NCBI GenBank assembly: GCA_963805715.1
Contig: CAWDVK010000017.1
Span: 186,001 to 250,000, forward strand
Direction: 5' to 3'
Length of the DNA: 64,000 nt
Origin: CAWDVK01 sp963805715
GTDB taxonomy: Bacteria; Actinomycetota; Actinomycetes; Streptosporangiales; Streptosporangiaceae
The position numbers and the translations under genes were made by a program. Positions 9,316-19,513 of this stretch are shown here, piece by piece (the stretch's first letter is position 1; the number at the start of each line of letters is the position of its first letter). The notes under the pieces were generated by a model. That model was not told the origin of the DNA and ran no database searches. It was given only the letters and a program-made list of their open reading frames with translations.

Positions 9316-9391
9316 AGCGGAACCCTAGCGGGCGAAGACGGCAGCTGCGCACCTGGCCGGACCTAGCGAGGCATGGCCGGCCCAGGCGGCC

Positions 9392-10512
9392 TCAGCCGCC
9401 GGTTTCCCCGCTCGCGCCGTCCTTCCCGGCCCGGCCCTGACTGCCGCCCTGGCCCGCGGCGACGTTGGTCCCGGCGGGCTCGCTCGCCCCCGGCTCGCTC
9501 AGCGCCCCGGGCAGCGGGGTGCCGCCGGCCGCGGGCTCGGCTGGCGCCGGCTCGCCCGGTGCCGACTCGCCCAGGCCGGGCCCCGGCAGCCTGGGCACGG
9601 CCACGTCGCCGGAAATCTCGGGGATCGGCGCGACGGCCGGTATCTCGATCTCCGCCGGGCGATCACCGGAGATCTCGGCCTCCGCCTTCGCTACTTCCGC
9701 GTCGCCGAAGTCCGCCATCGAGGCGGAGTCCGCGCTCGGCGCGCCAGCCGTCGGCGGCGTGAACTTGTCAAAGAAGCGCAGCAGCTCCACCGGGATGGGC
9801 ATGACGAGCGTGCTGTTGCGCTCCCCGGCGACCTCGACGACGGTCTGCAGCAGCCGCAGCTGGAGTGCTGCCGGGTCGCGGGCCATCACGTTCGCAGCCG
9901 CCGCGAGGCGCTTCGACGCCTGGTACTCGCCGTCGGCGGTGATGATCCTGGCCCGCCGCTCCCGCTCTGCCTCCGCCTGCCGGGACATGGACCGCTTCAT
10001 CCCCTCGGGCAGCGACACGTCCTTGATCTCCACCCGCTCGACCCTGATGCCCCAGGGGCCCTCGGTCGGCTCGTCGATGATCCGGCGCAGCTCCCTGTTC
10101 ACCGTGTCGCGCTCGGCCAGCAGCTGGTCCATCTCCGACTGCCCGATGATCGAGCGAAGCGAGGTCTGCGCCTGCTGGGAAACGGCGAATAGGTAGTTTT
10201 GCACGTTAATAGTGGCCTTAATCGGGTCGACCACCCGGAAATACACCACCGCGTCCACCCGGACGCTGACATTGTCCTTGGTGATGCCTTCCTGTGCGGG
10301 GACCGCCATGGCAACGATCTGCATATTGACTTTCTGCATCCGGTCACCGAACGGCCGGATCAGGGTCAGGCCGGCCCCCGGGGGGCCGGCAGCACCCGGC
10401 CGAACCGGAACACGATGCCCTGCTCGTACTGCTGAACGACCCGGATCGACCGGCCGACGGTAATGAGCCCGGCGACGATCAGCACCACGACGATGACCAG
10501 GAGTGCTTCCAT
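9392..10512 (-). CDS. SPFH/band-7 (slipin) membrane protein with an apparent frameshift
   Basis: Slipins are membrane scaffold proteins that form large rings, often paired with NfeD-type proteases. The natural start is ATG 10512, giving a single N-terminal membrane helix at about residues 1-17 followed by the slipin entry segment ending GRVLPAPRGP. Reading then hits a stop, and the family sequence resumes one frame over as LIRPFGDRMQKVN from about 10367. A single base appears to be missing within a C/G run at about 10372-10386. The remainder, to 9392, shows the conserved stomatin core (EGPWGIRVERVEIKDV) and ends in a Pro/Ala/Glu/Gly-rich tail. Confidence 0.8.
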
Positions 10513-10745
10513 GACAGCACGACCCTTCTCGGCTCAGCTCGGAGCTCCTGACTACAGCCTAGTGAGGTCCGGGGCACGCGCGAGAGGCCCATAGCGGGGA
10601 ATAGGCCCCGAATCGGCCGATCCGCCCGTGCCCCGCTGGGCCGCGGCCTGCGCCCGCGGGCGCAGGCCGGCTGCGCGTCCCGGTCTGCGGCGGCGCCCGG
10701 ATAATCTGCAAGAGTGAGACGAGCGGACACCGATAGCGTCCCCGC

Positions 10746-11760
10746 GTGAGCGGACGGGACTCCGACTGGGACGGGGTGCGGCTGCACGTCGTCACGGGCA
10801 AGGGCGGTACCGGCAAGACGACGATGGCCGGCGCCCTGGCCCTGGCGCTCGCGTCCAGGGGCAGGCGGGTGCTGCTGGTGGAGGTCGAGGGCCGCCAGGG
10901 GATCGCCCAGCTCTTTGACGTGCCTCCGCTGCCGTACGAGGAGCGGCGGGTCGCCGTGGCCCCGGCGGCCGATTCCCACCCGGGCGGCGACGTGTTCGCC
11001 CTGGTCGCCGACCCGGAGTCGGCGCTGATCGAGTACCTGGAGATGTTCTACAACCTCCGGCACGCCGGGCGCGCCCTGACCAAGCTCGGCATCATCGACT
11101 TCGCCACCACCATCGCCCCCGGGCTGCGCGATGTCCTGCTGACCGGCAAGGCCGCCGAGGCGGTCCGCCGGAAGAAGGGCGGACGCCGGGTCTACGACGC
11201 GGTCGTCATGGACGCCCCTCCGACCGGGCGCATCGCCCGGTTCCTCAATGTCGCATCCGAGCTGTCGGACCTGGCCAGGGTGGGCCCGATCCGGGGTCAC
11301 GCGGACACGGTGCAGAGCGTCATCCGGTCGCCGGAGACCGCTGTGCACTTCGTCACGGTGCTGGAGGAGATGCCGGTTCAGGAGACCGTGGACGGCGTTG
11401 CCGAGTTGCGCGGCATCAGCGGCGGCGGGATCCAGGTCGGCGGGATCATGATCAACATGACCCGGCCGCTTGGCTTGCCTGCCGACCAGATCGAGGCCGC
11501 TGCGGCCGGCCGCCTGGACGAGCATGAGCTCGCCGTGGCGCTGAAGAGCGCGGGCCTGGACGACAGCCGCCGCCTGGCCGCCGACCTGGCCGCGGAGGTG
11601 TCCGGCCAGGCCAGGACCGCCATCGGCCAGCTCGCCCAGCGACAGCGACTGGATGAGCTTCCGGCAGCCCTGCTACGAGCTGCCCTGGGTACCGGACGGG
11701 ATGGACCTGGGCGGCCTGTACCGGCTCGCGGCGGCGCTCCGTGATCAGGGAGCGGCCTGA
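10746..11760 (+). CDS. ArsA-like ATPase, Rv3679 type, with an apparent frameshift near the 3' end
   Basis: This is a deviant-Walker ATPase of the anion-transporting/Get3 group; in Mycobacterium the pair Rv3679-Rv3680 acts together and is linked to envelope stress. Translation from GTG 10746 gives KGGTGKTT at residues 19-26. The open frame ends at 11744 with an Arg/Gly-rich tail, but from about 11641 the next frame reads a family-like C-terminus including YELPWVPDGMDLGGLY and stops at 11758-11760, overlapping the ATG of the next ATPase. One extra base near 11640 would explain this. The overlap in the repaired frame supports the repair. Confidence 0.85.
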
Positions 11761-12988
11761 TGGCTCATGAGCCGCAGCCAGTCCTGGACGTGGACCGGCT
11801 GATCGATGACCGGCGCGCCCGGACCATCGTCTGCTGCGGATCCGGCGGGGTCGGCAAGACCACCACGGCCGCCGCCATCGGCCTGCGCGCGGCCGAGCGC
11901 GGCCGGCATGTGGTAGTCCTCACCGTTGACCCGGCCCGGCGGCTGGCGCAGTCCATGGGCCTGACGTCCCTGGACAACACCCCCCGGCTTGTGCCGGGTG
12001 TCGGGACACCGGGCACCGCGGACGGGCAGGCTGCGCAGCACTCCGGCGGCAGCCTGCACGCCATGATGCTCGACATGAAGCGGACCTTCGACGAGATTGT
12101 CGAGGCGCACGCCGATCCGGACCGAGCCGCCCAGATCCTGGCGAATCCCTTCTACCAGTCGCTGTCATCCAGCTTCGCCGGCACCCAGGAATACATGGCG
12201 ATGGAGAAGCTCGGCCAGCTGCGCCGGGCCGACGAGTGGGACCTCATCGTGGTCGACACTCCGCCCAGCCGGTCTGCGCTCGACTTCCTGGATGCCCCGC
12301 AGCGTCTCGGCCGCTTCCTGGACGGACGGCTGCTGCGATTGCTGACCGCGCCGGCCAAACTCGGCGGCCGTGCCTACCTGCGCGCCCTGACCGCCGGGTT
12401 CGGCATGGTCACGGGGGTGCTGACGAAGATCCTCGGAACTCAGGTACTCCGGGACGTCTCGACCTTCGTGAGCGCCATGGACACGATGTTCGGCGGCTTC
12501 CGGGAGCGAGCTGAGTACACCTCGCAGCTGCTGCGCTCGCCAGGGACATCGTTCCTGGTGATCGCCGCGCCGGAGCCCGATGCGCTGCGCGAGGCCTCGT
12601 ATTTCGTGGAGCGGCTGGCCGAGGAGCGCATGCCGCTGGCCGGCCTGATCCTGAACAGGGTGCATCGCTCGCCTGCCGCACGGCTATCCGCCGCCCGGAG
12701 CCTGGCGGCCGCCGAGACGCTGCTGGCCGCCGAGGATCAGCACGCCAACGGCGAGGGCTCGACGGCCGCGAGGAGCCGGCCGCCGCCGGCGAGTCTTACC
12801 CGCTGGCCATCGCGGCGCTGCGGCTGCACGCGGACCAGATGCAGCAGGCCGCGTCCGAGCGCCGGCTAGCCGAGCATTTCACCGCAGCGCATCCGCTGGT
12901 TCCGGTGACGGAGATCACAGCCCAGCCAGAGGATGTGCATGACCTGGCCGGCCTGCGGGAAATTGGCCGGAGTTTCGGCGCCAGCTAG
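11760..12988 (+). CDS. ArsA-like ATPase, Rv3680 type, with an apparent frameshift near the 3' end
   Basis: This is the second ATPase of the pair. The ATG at 11760 overlaps the repaired stop of the first gene. Walker A is GSGGVGKTTT at about residues 27-36, and a switch region VVDTPPSRSALDF follows. The open frame ends at 12869 in an Arg/Pro-rich artefact, while from about 12765 another frame reads ESYPLAIAALRLHAD and HPLVPVTEI and ends with DLAGLREIGRSFGAS at TAG 12986-12988, a normal C-terminus for the family. The break lies between about 12750 and 12790. Confidence 0.85.
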
Positions 12989-13007
12989 CGGAATTGGCCC
13001 AGGTGGA

Positions 13008-13024
13008 TGGCGGGCTGCCTGCCA
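13008..13024. terminator. Short hairpin between convergent genes
   Basis: A seven-base stem with one mismatch (TGGCGGG pairing with CCTGCCA) and a short loop lies between the ATPase stop and the convergent whiB stop. There is no T-run, so it is only a candidate bidirectional terminator. Confidence 0.3.
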
Positions 13025-13102
13025 TTAGCGGCATTACGGCCTAGTCGTCCCTCGGGCATGCGACGGGACGGATAGCCGGGCGGAGAATGGCGGCTGGGGG
13101 AA

Positions 13103-13403
13103 TCAGCTGGCGACGAGCTCGTCGCCAGTCTGCTCATAGTGATTGCGGGCGCTTTCCAGCAGTTCGCGCCAGGACACGACGTTCCGGGCGGCGGCGGAGC
13201 AGCGCGCGCCGCTCACGCTCCGTCATCCCGCCCCACACTCCGAACTCGATCCGGTTGTCGAGCGCGTCAGCCAGGCACTCCGTCCTGACCGGGCACCCGC
13301 GGCAGATCAGCTTGGCCCGATTCTGCGCCGCACCCTGGACGAATAGCTCGTCCGGGTCCGTTCCCTTGCACGCGGCGCGCGCGGTCCAGTCGTTGATCCA
13401 CAT
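13103..13403 (-). CDS. WhiB-family iron-sulfur regulator (WhiB4-like) with an apparent frameshift
   Basis: WhiB proteins bind a [4Fe-4S] cluster and act as redox-sensitive transcription factors with sigma factors. The start ATG 13403 is preceded at normal spacing by AGGAGGAG. The four cysteines are present (AACKG, then CRGCPVRTEC), as is the turn GVWGG. After RRALLRRRP the open frame runs on to 13134, but the next frame reads VSWRELLESARNHYEQ and stops at 13103-13105, like WhiB4 proteins. The single-base break lies near 13188 in a GC run. The neighbouring ATPase pair and ponA2 match the whiB4 (Rv3681c) context. Confidence 0.85.
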
Positions 13404-13780
13404 GTGACCCAGCTCCTCCTGATCGTCACTCCCGCAGGGGGTCGTTACGCCCGGTGGCGTTACGTTGCGGTCCGGAGTCGAAGCATCGCCCCGGTGAGTG
13501 ATGGTCGCGGAAGAGTAACTTACGGAAGTCCAGCGCCGAGCGCTAGACCCCGACGGGCCCATTTCCGCATAGCCCTGATGGACTATGCGGGCACGAGTGA
13601 CTAGTCACCCGTGCTGCGCGGGGTTTCGCCGCGCAGCGGTCGTTAGGCGCAGCGGTCGTTAAAGGATCCCCCGAATCTGACTAGCGCCCGGCTGCCCCAG
13701 GCAATGACGCGAAACGGTCACCAGGGAGATAGACCAGCTCCTGGTGCCACTTGCGCAGGGTGCAGCGTAACCTGAGTCCC
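13404..13780. promoter_or_regulatory. Divergent intergenic region between whiB and ponA2
   Basis: No gene is seen here. It must hold the promoters of the leftward whiB gene and the rightward penicillin-binding protein gene. I could not assign boxes with confidence. Confidence 0.4.
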
Positions 13781-16018
13781 GTGCAAAAATCATGGCGCCG
13801 CGCCGTACCGGGCGCAGTAGGCCGCCTCGCCATCATGACCGCGGCGGCCGGGGTGCTAGTGGCCGCCATCACGGTTCCCGTGGTCGGCATCACGGGCGTC
13901 GCCACGCGCGATGCCGCGGACACGTTCAACACGCTCTCGGTACCCGCGCTTGCCCAGGTGCCCACCCGGTCCGAGATCCTGGATGCCAGCGGCCACCTGA
14001 TCGCGTACTGGTACCCGCACAATCTCTACCGGATCCCGGTCAGCTACAACCAGATCGCGCCGGTCATGCGCAACGCGATCGTCGCGATCGAGGACTCCCG
14101 GTTCTACCAGCACGGCGCGATGGACCCTCGCGGCACGCTCCGTGCCCTGGTCACCGACGAGTCGGGCGGCTCCACGCAGGGCGGCTCCACGCTGGCCCAG
14201 CAGTACGTCAAGAACGCGCTGATCCTGACCGCGCCGACGAAGGCCGCTGCGGAGCAGGACTATGTCGACACCTTCGAGCGGAAGATCCGCGAGCTCCGCA
14301 TCGCGGCCAACGTGGAGCACGAGCTGACCAAGCAGCAGCTGCTCGCCGCCTATCTCAACGTGGCGTACTTCGAGAACAACGCGTACGGCATCCAGGTGGC
14401 CGCGGAACGGTACTTCAGCACGAGCGCACTCGATCTGACGCTGCCGGAGTCGGCCCTGCTGGCCGGGATGGTCGAGTACCCGACCCTGTACGACCCGTTC
14501 GTCCACCCGCAGGCCTCACTCGGCAGGCGCGCCACCGTGCTCCGGCGAATGGCGCAGCTCGGCTACATCACCAAGGCCGCCGCTGCCGCCGCGATCAAGT
14601 CCCCGCTCGGCCTGCGGCCATCGACGATCCCGCTGCAGACCGGCTGCACGAGCGCGTCGGCCCGCGATTCCGCGTTCTTCTGCCAGTACGTCCTCAACGT
14701 CATTCAGCACAACGCCGCCGAGCACGGGATCTACGCCAAGGTGTGGAATGAGCTGAACGGCACCGGCGGCCTGAAGATCTACACCACGATGAACACCCAG
14801 GACCAGCACGCGGCCGAGTACGCCGTCAACTACGTGGAGCCCGGCTACGACGATTACTACAACCCTGGCCATAACGCCGACACCGAGGTGCTGATCCAGC
14901 CTGGTACGGGAGACGTGCGGGCCATCGCCGTCAACCGGCCGTTCGGATACGACTACGCCGCGGGCCAGGACTCCATCGACTACGGGGTCGACCTCGTGGA
15001 CGGCGGTTTTACGGGCGTCCAGCAGGGATCGTCGGCCAAGATCTTCACCCTGATCACGGCGCTGGAGAAGGGATACACCTTCGGCTACACCGAGAAGGTC
15101 ATAGCGCCGGTCTCGCTAGGCCCGTACTTCAGCTGCACCGGCGCGGAGAGCAGCTATCCGGACCTCCAGAACGCTGAGGGTGCTACCAAGACACCGGAGA
15201 TCTACACGCTCTATACGGGGACCACTGACTCCATCAATGCCTTCTTCGGTCAGCTGGAGCAGAGGGTCGGGCTGTGCAGCACCGTCAAGACCGCCGCCAG
15301 GATGGGAGCGCACCGCGGCGACGGCACGTCACTGTTCGCGCCGGACGGCAAGCAGGAGCCGGCCGACGATAACCCGTCCTTCACGCTCGGCTCGGGTGCC
15401 TACATGTCGCCGATGACCATGGCAGCCGCGTACGCCTCGGTAGCAGCGCGCGGGATCTACTGCAGCCCGGTGGCGATCTCGGCGATCGTGGACTCCTCGG
15501 GAGGCAGGCTCCCGAGCGCGTCAGCCGGCTGTCACCGTGACATGCCAGCCAACGTCGCGGACGCGGCCAATTACATCCTGCAGGGCGTCCTGCAGACAGG
15601 CACCGCGGGCAACCGCGGAATCGGCCGTCCCGCGGCCGCCAAGACCGGAACGGGCAACAACGGGGACTTCGCCGCGTTCGCGGGCTACACCCCGACGCTG
15701 GCGGCGTATGTATCAGTGTTCAACCCGGAGAACCAGTTCGGTTCGGGCGCGATGCTGGGCAGCAATTCTGACTACCGCGAGGTCGACGGGTCCCTGGCGG
15801 AGCCAGGCCAGATGTTCGGTGACAACGCGCCGGGAGCTACGTGGCAGCTGACGTTCCTGCACGCCGATCTTGGCCCGCCGGTTCCGTTCGTGAGCCTCCC
15901 GGCCGACAGCCCGTTCTTCGCCGACGGCAACGGGCAGGTCGCCCCGAAGCCGGTCACCCCGCCTGGCGCGCCGAAGCGGCCGAGGGGCCCTGGGCATCCC
16001 ATCAAGCCAGGTCGCTAG
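13781..16018 (+). CDS. ponA2: Bifunctional penicillin-binding protein (PonA2-like)
   Basis: This class A PBP polymerises and cross-links peptidoglycan. I use GTG 13781; a TTG at 13751 would add ten residues. After a short cytoplasmic stretch there is one membrane anchor at about residues 17-40. The glycosyltransferase (GT51) domain shows EDSRFYQHGAMDPRG around residue 104, with its catalytic Glu, and GGSTLAQQYVKN. The transpeptidase domain has SSAK at 417-420 and KTG at 621-623. The C-terminus is Pro/Lys-rich; I see no PASTA domain. It is divergent from whiB, as Rv3681c-Rv3682 are. Confidence 0.92.
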   Translation: MQKSWRRAVPGAVGRLAIMTAAAGVLVAAITVPVVGITGVATRDAADTFNTLSVPALAQVPTRSEILDASGHLIAYWYPHNLYRIPVSYNQIAPVMRNAIVAIEDSRFYQHGAMDPRGTLRALVTDESGGSTQGGSTLAQQYVKNALILTAPTKAAAEQDYVDTFERKIRELRIAANVEHELTKQQLLAAYLNVAYFENNAYGIQVAAERYFSTSALDLTLPESALLAGMVEYPTLYDPFVHPQASLGRRATVLRRMAQLGYITKAAAAAAIKSPLGLRPSTIPLQTGCTSASARDSAFFCQYVLNVIQHNAAEHGIYAKVWNELNGTGGLKIYTTMNTQDQHAAEYAVNYVEPGYDDYYNPGHNADTEVLIQPGTGDVRAIAVNRPFGYDYAAGQDSIDYGVDLVDGGFTGVQQGSSAKIFTLITALEKGYTFGYTEKVIAPVSLGPYFSCTGAESSYPDLQNAEGATKTPEIYTLYTGTTDSINAFFGQLEQRVGLCSTVKTAARMGAHRGDGTSLFAPDGKQEPADDNPSFTLGSGAYMSPMTMAAAYASVAARGIYCSPVAISAIVDSSGGRLPSASAGCHRDMPANVADAANYILQGVLQTGTAGNRGIGRPAAAKTGTGNNGDFAAFAGYTPTLAAYVSVFNPENQFGSGAMLGSNSDYREVDGSLAEPGQMFGDNAPGATWQLTFLHADLGPPVPFVSLPADSPFFADGNGQVAPKPVTPPGAPKRPRGPGHPIKPGR

Positions 16019-16129
16019 CAAGCTGGCGGTGCGCCCGGCTTGCCCGGCGGCTCAGTCCGGCTTCCCCGGTCCTGACCAGGGGCTGTACTGGCGCGGGACG
16101 GCGGCCTGCCTGGGGCCGTGCTGGAGGCG

Positions 16130-16588
16130 TCAGGCTCCGGCGAGCTGGCGGCGCACCTCGGCAGCTACCCGGCGGCCCTCCGCACGGCCGGCTACCCGCG
16201 GCGTCACGGCCTTCATGACCTGGCCCATCGCGGGCATCCCGGCCGCCCCGGTCTCGGTGATCGCGGCGGCGACCAGCGCGCCGAGCTCGTCGTCGGTCAG
16301 CTGGGCAGGCAGGTACTCGGACAGGACGGCCTCTTCGGCTCGCTCCTCGGCGGCCTGATCCGTCCGGCCCGCTGCGCTGAACGCCTCCGCGGCCTCACGG
16401 CGGCGCCTGGCCTCCCTGGTGAGTATCCGCCGTACCTCGTCGTCGCTCAGGTCTCGGGACGCTTGCCCGGCCACCTCTTCGTTCGTGACCGACGTCAGCG
16501 CCATCCGCAGGGTCCGGGTTCGCGTCTCGTCTCGCGCCTTCATCGCCGCGGTGAGATCCTCGCGGAGGCGGTCCTTGAGTGCAGACAT
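16130..16588 (-). CDS. GatB/YqeY domain-containing protein
   Basis: This 152-residue protein is related to the tail domain of GatB and is thought to bind tRNA or assist amidation; its own role is not settled. ATG 16588 is chosen because residues MSALKDRLREDL match the usual family start, and upstream in-frame sequence is unconserved. The family pattern is seen in KARDETRTRTLRM and SEYLPAQLTDDEL. It converges on ponA2 and is divergent from the metallophosphoesterase gene. Confidence 0.88.
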   Translation of the reverse strand: MSALKDRLREDLTAAMKARDETRTRTLRMALTSVTNEEVAGQASRDLSDDEVRRILTREARRRREAAEAFSAAGRTDQAAEERAEEAVLSEYLPAQLTDDELGALVAAAITETGAAGMPAMGQVMKAVTPRVAGRAEGRRVAAEVRRQLAGA

Positions 16589-16674
16589 GGGGCCATCCTG
16601 CCGTGATGGCCGCGAGCGGGCAGAGCCGGGGCGCGCAGGCGCTGGCACTGCGACCAGCATGGCACCATGTGTGA

Positions 16675-17601
16675 ATGCGAGCACGAACCCTCCTGGGCTC
16701 CGTCGCGGTGGCTGGCGCTGCCGGAGTCGGCTATGCGGCGATCATCGAGCGAAACTGGTTCGTGCTGCGCAGGTACGAGGTACCCGTGCTGCCTGCCGGT
16801 TCGGCGCCGCTGAGGATTCTGCACATTTCCGACACCCACCTGACTCCCGGCCGGCATCGCCTGCTGTCGTGGCTCCGCTCACTGGATGCCCTTGAGCCCG
16901 ACCTCGTGGTGAACACCGGGGACTCCATCGCCCACCGCGACGCGGTCAGGCCGTTCCTCGAGGCAATCGGCCCGTTGCTGGAGCGCCCCGGCGTCTTCGT
17001 CTACGGGTCCAATGACCTGTACTCGCCGGTGCCGAAGAACCCGGCACGATACCTCTGGCGCACCAGCGCGGACGAGCACCGGCGGCACCGGCCTGACCTC
17101 CCCTGGCGGGAACTCGGCGACGGGATGGAGGCCGCCGGCTGGCTGAACGCCAACAACAGGCGGGCCCGGCTCAAGGTTGGTGATCTCGATATCGAGGTAG
17201 CCGGGGTGCATGATTCGCACATCGACCGCGATCGTTATGACCAGATCGCGGGTGCCGCTGATCCGGCGGCCGACTTGCGGCTTGGCGTCATGCACTCGCC
17301 AGAGCCAGCCGTACTGGACTTGTTCGCGGCCGATGGCTTCGACCTGCTGCTGGCCGGTCATACCCACGGCGGCCAGATCTGCCTGCCTGGCATCGGCACG
17401 CTGGTGACCAACTGCGGGATCGACCGGGCCCGGGCCCGCGGGCTGCACCGGCACCCGGAGGTGCCCGACGGCGGCCCTGACATTCCCGGACGGCCCTGGC
17501 TGCATGTTTCGGCTGGCCTTGGCACCTCTCCCTGGGCCCCGCTCCGCTTCTGCTGCCGGCCGGAAGCAGCGCTGCTCACGCTGGTGCCCAGGATCAGCTA
17601 G
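16675..17601 (+). CDS. Metallophosphoesterase (Rv3683-type)
   Basis: This is a calcineurin-like phosphoesterase probably anchored by its N-terminal hydrophobic segment (residues about 5-25). Metal ligands appear in order: HISDTHLT near residue 50, NTGDS near 80, GSNDLY where most members have GNHD, and GHTHGGQI near 225. The Asn of GSND is kept but the His is replaced, a variant known in this subgroup. It is the last gene of the conserved core block, immediately before the tRNA that bounds the accessory region. Confidence 0.88.
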   Translation: MRARTLLGSVAVAGAAGVGYAAIIERNWFVLRRYEVPVLPAGSAPLRILHISDTHLTPGRHRLLSWLRSLDALEPDLVVNTGDSIAHRDAVRPFLEAIGPLLERPGVFVYGSNDLYSPVPKNPARYLWRTSADEHRRHRPDLPWRELGDGMEAAGWLNANNRRARLKVGDLDIEVAGVHDSHIDRDRYDQIAGAADPAADLRLGVMHSPEPAVLDLFAADGFDLLLAGHTHGGQICLPGIGTLVTNCGIDRARARGLHRHPEVPDGGPDIPGRPWLHVSAGLGTSPWAPLRFCCRPEAALLTLVPRIS

Positions 17602-17618
17602 ACTTTTCCAGCGGTCGG

Positions 17619-17695
17619 CGGGGTGTGGCGCAGCTTGGCAGCGCGCTTCGTTCGGGACGAAGAGGCCGCCGGTTCAAATCCGGCCACCCCGACCA
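17619..17695 (+). tRNA. tRNA-Pro (anticodon CGG), intact
   Basis: A full cloverleaf can be drawn. The acceptor stem CGGGGTG pairs with CACCCCG, the D stem GCGC/GCGC has an AGCTTGGCA loop, and the anticodon stem CTTCG/CGAAG encloses TTCGGGA with anticodon CGG. The T arm is GCCGG/CCGGC with TTCAAAT, and the 3' end ACCA is encoded. The last 45 bases are repeated exactly at two later places, so this gene is the integration target of the downstream elements. Confidence 0.95.
17651..17695 (+). repeat. att core copy 1, inside the intact tRNA-Pro
   Basis: This is the 45-base 3' part of tRNA-Pro, from the anticodon loop to CCA. It is identical to 38919-38963 and 47490-47534. It marks the left boundary of the integrated material. 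Confidence 0.85.
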
Positions 17696-18113
17696 CTGAG
17701 CTGCACGTAGCAGCCTGTTTTCGTAATCAATTTCGGCTGCCGAGATTAGCCGGTTCCCGTAGTTGGGAGTGAGCGGAAACCGACCCTGCCCGGCCGGCCT
17801 CGCTGACCAGCGGTAACGCTCCCCTTTTTGCCAGGGCGCGCGGGAGCGGCGCCAGACCGCTGCCTCGGTGATGGGATGGCCCCCGGAGGAACTCCTGCCA
17901 TACCCATCGCGACCTGCTGCGGGTGAGTGAATCCGAGCGAGCGCCTCCCCGCCAGCCACGAAGCCGTGATGCTGTGGGCCATGATCGCCCTTATGACGCA
18001 GCGCCTTGCCCAGCCGCGACCCGATTAACCACGCACTCGCTTAGTCCCGCCCAGGGGGCGGGCGAAGCCTAGCGCGGGATCTATTCATCGGATAATCCGA
18101 CCGGGGAGATGCC
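17696..18113. other. Gene-free left end of the accessory region
   Basis: I see no convincing gene in these 418 bases. The normal tRNA terminator expected after the CCA end is not visible here; a candidate is found instead after the third att copy at 47.5 kb. A ribosome site GGGGAGATGCC precedes the next ATG. Confidence 0.4.
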
Positions 18114-18326
18114 ATGGCTGAGAAAGCTCTGGTCGTCTACGCCGCAGCGTACGAGACGGCCGAAGCCGCGCTGGCGGATCTGGACGCCATCGAGCAGCTG
18201 CACAAGGACGAGATGGTCGGCCAGTACGACGCGGCCGTGATCAACAAGGAGGACGGCAAGCCCCGCGTCGTCAAGCGGATGGACCGCCCGCACATGGCGG
18301 CGGCTCAGCATCGTTATGCCTTCTGA
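18114..18326 (+). pseudogene. Truncated DUF1269-like protein, 70 residues
   Basis: The first about 60 residues (starting MAEKALVVYAAAYET and including DLDAIEQLHKDE) look like the N-terminal half of a small actinobacterial family of roughly 150-180 residues, often annotated DUF1269 and found beside stress genes. After KRMDRPH the frame ends in the unrelated MAAAQHRYAF. A start site and ribosome site GGGGAGAT are present, so a short peptide may still be made. Function is unknown. Confidence 0.55.
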
Positions 18327-18409
18327 TCCGCAGATACCCGCGCGGGTTCCCGGATGAAGGCGAGTTTCCCACCAGAGCAGGTCCCGTCGTGTCTTGCTCA
18401 CCTGCCCCC

Positions 18410-19381
18410 TCATCCCTGCGATTGCTGTGCCGGGGGCGGGAGGCCTGGGAGGTGGGGGCGCGCTGATGGCGAGGTGCCCGGGTGGCGGGAGGAGATCCGG
18501 ACCCGCAGCGCCGCGGGCCGGATCGTGAACCGCAGCGGCGGGCTCAGGTCGACCGCCTCGCCATCAACCCCGGCCTGCACTGGTGCTGGGGCACTCACCT
18601 CCATACGGGGCGCGCTCCAGGCCCGCCCTGGTGGGAGCGGGCCGTCGCCGGGTACGTCGAGGACGACGATCCCAAGCTGGCCGGTATCGAGCGTCGGGCG
18701 GGTGCCTTGGGCCAGCGGGCGATCAAGCGCGTAGGGGTTGTTCGACACGAGCACCACGGCGAGATGACTGTGCTCGCGGCCCAGGTCATCGGCCAGGCGC
18801 AGCGCGGGCGCCTTCGCGCTCGGCCCCAACACCTCAGCGGCGGTCTCCAGGAGCGTACGCACCTTGGCATCGCGATAGGCCGGCCTGCGAACCGCATCAC
18901 CGTAGATGCCGAGCGAGACGTTGTTGAGAAATATGCGGCCATTCACCTCCGCCATGTCGATCTGGCGCTCGACCCCGTCGGTAAACGCGTCGAGGGCACC
19001 AATCACGTCGTTCCGGTCCACCCCCACGTCGAGCGCGAAGTGGTTGCGCGTCCCGGCCGGAACGCACACAAATGGGATTCCGTGCGCAGCCGCCACCGCG
19101 GCCACTACCGCTAGCGACCCATCACCACCAGCCGCCCCGAGCGCGTCCGCGCCGGCCGCCGCGGCCTTTCCGGCCAGCGCCGCCAGGTTCTGGCCCGGGT
19201 CGAGGATGACGGCCTCGATCCCCTGTTCGCGCGCCCGCTCGGCAACCCGGGCGCGTGCGGCCTTGCCGCCACCCGACCTCGGATTGACGAACAACACAGG
19301 CCGGCGCGGCGGATCAGCGGGCCGCCAGCCATGACGTGACAGCCGTTGCTCTGAGGGGTTCATCGCGGATGTGGGGAGCAT
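18410..19381 (-). CDS. Diacylglycerol/lipid kinase family protein
   Basis: This is a DAGK-catalytic-domain protein that would phosphorylate a lipid alcohol with ATP at the membrane. The 323-residue product has the nucleotide-binding GGDGS at about residues 85-89, FVNPRSGGGK near residue 31 and PAGTRNHFALD, all typical of the YegS/DgkB group. The second domain is complete, with NNPYAL and DVPGDG. The start is ATG 19381 or ATG 19363 (MNPSEQ), which is equally plausible. It appears intact. Confidence 0.85.
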   Translation of the reverse strand: MLPTSAMNPSEQRLSRHGWRPADPPRRPVLFVNPRSGGGKAARARVAERAREQGIEAVILDPGQNLAALAGKAAAAGADALGAAGGDGSLAVVAAVAAAHGIPFVCVPAGTRNHFALDVGVDRNDVIGALDAFTDGVERQIDMAEVNGRIFLNNVSLGIYGDAVRRPAYRDAKVRTLLETAAEVLGPSAKAPALRLADDLGREHSHLAVVLVSNNPYALDRPLAQGTRPTLDTGQLGIVVLDVPGDGPLPPGRAWSAPRMEVSAPAPVQAGVDGEAVDLSPPLRFTIRPAALRVRISSRHPGTSPSARPHLPGLPPPAQQSQG

Positions 19382-19513
19382 GGACGGATGGCGGCGGCGT
19401 CAGGGGCGGCCAAGGTACCTCCCGGTGCCTAGTATCTCTCGGGCTTGGGATCCCGCGTCCCGTGGCCACCCTGGGTTGCTGACCGGAGGCGGCCGGTGGC
19501 ATCGTCGCGGCTG

